From: Bordetella parapertussis
Lineage (GTDB): Bacteria > Pseudomonadota > Gammaproteobacteria > Burkholderiales > SG8-41
Direction: 5' to 3'
Assembly (NCBI GenBank): GCA_945863085.1
Contig: CAMBCD010000154.1
Coordinates: 1-6,565, forward strand
Length of the DNA: 6,565 bases
In this document: positions 6,481 to 6,565 of the stretch, piece by piece
Layout of the letters: every line of letters begins with the position of its first letter
Position numbering within the stretch: position 1 is the stretch's first letter
The notes under the pieces: model-generated
Told to the model about the DNA's origin: nothing
Database searches by the model: none
Seen by the model: the letters and a program-made list of their open reading frames with translations, nothing else
Translations under genes and position numbers: made by a program

Positions 6481-6565
6481 CCCTTGTTGCCGCAGCTTTT
6501 GCAGCCGACCGGCCGGTAGAGGAACGACACCGAGTCAGCGGCTGCGCCGAGCAGCAGGCGCTCTT
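6197..6565. repeat. Imperfect inverted repeat of mshE sequence (two 125-base arms, 119-base spacer)
   Basis: Arm one is 6197-6321 and arm two is 6441-6565 in reverse orientation, with the spacer at 6322-6440. I count 23 mismatches and no gaps, and 15 of the 23 are at third codon positions. The longest exact run is 20 bases (6298-6317). The arms are homologous coding sequence, not a mobile-element terminal repeat: no transposase or target duplication is visible. Confidence 0.8.
6243..6565 (-). pseudogene. mshE: Inverted fragment of a second mshE 3' end, partial
   Basis: Read on the reverse strand from the window edge, bases 6563 to about 6313 encode an MshE C-terminal segment. It contains FLYRPVGCKSCGNKGYRGR, then PIMELLVMDGDIDELVARR, and later GFRSLAEEGVTRALDGIT. 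This is the sequence expected to follow residue 509 of the forward gene. From 6441 to 6565 it aligns with forward bases 6197-6321 at 102 of 125 positions. The differences are mostly silent, with few protein changes, so it is a related gene rather than an exact copy. Past about 6313 the frame continues into the antisense of the forward gene and stops at 6243, and that tail is not native. It is truncated by the window edge, so whether a full second mshE lies beyond cannot be seen. Confidence 0.75.

Noticed and set aside
6197..6565. Terminal inverted repeats of a transposon or integron-like element
   Set aside because: Both arms are homologous mshE coding sequence with mainly silent differences, and no transposase, recombinase or target duplication is present.

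Overview
The window carries part of an MSHA-type (mannose-sensitive haemagglutinin-like) type IV pilus assembly locus from a GC-rich proteobacterium. The protein signatures would suit a betaproteobacterium or a related gammaproteobacterium, but this lineage call is inference from general resemblance only. All genuine genes read on the + strand, are tightly packed and look like one operon. No tRNA, rRNA, CRISPR array or insertion sequence is visible, and no stretch over 300 bases lacks a gene.

Layout: (1) bases 2-205, the last 67 residues of a Fis-type helix-turn-helix regulator, probably a sigma-54 response regulator cut by the window edge. (2) 208-1716, mshM, an ExeA-like AAA+ ATPase with a membrane segment and a C-terminal SPOR-like domain. 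(3) 1786-3657, mshL, a lipoprotein secretin forming the outer-membrane pilus channel. (4) 3654-4770, an mshN-like membrane-anchored TPR protein, split by a frameshift near 4131-4160 into two overlapping ORFs. (5) From 4795, mshE, the pilus extension ATPase, with a complete c-di-GMP-binding MshEN motif at its N-terminus. Its native sequence stops matching the family after about residue 509.

The last ~245 bases are the most unusual part. From about 6322 to the window end, the reverse strand encodes a second mshE 3' segment. It is about 82% identical in DNA to the forward copy over 125 aligned bases, and most differences are at third codon positions. The forward mshE ORF therefore ends in 52 residues of antisense translation. 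A chimeric junction between two related mshE genes in opposite orientation, as in a misassembly at a contig edge, is the simplest reading. A real inverted partial duplication is the alternative.

How the genes work together: MshE powers pilus extension and probably responds to c-di-GMP. MshL is the exit pore. MshM (cytoplasmic ATPase plus periplasmic SPOR-like domain) and the MshN-like TPR protein (periplasmic) probably help assemble or position the machine. The truncated regulator ends 2 bases before mshM and may control the operon. I found no undescribed system. The notable points are the inverted mshE junction, the mshN frameshift, the SPOR-like fusion in MshM, and the gene order M-L-N-E behind a regulator gene.
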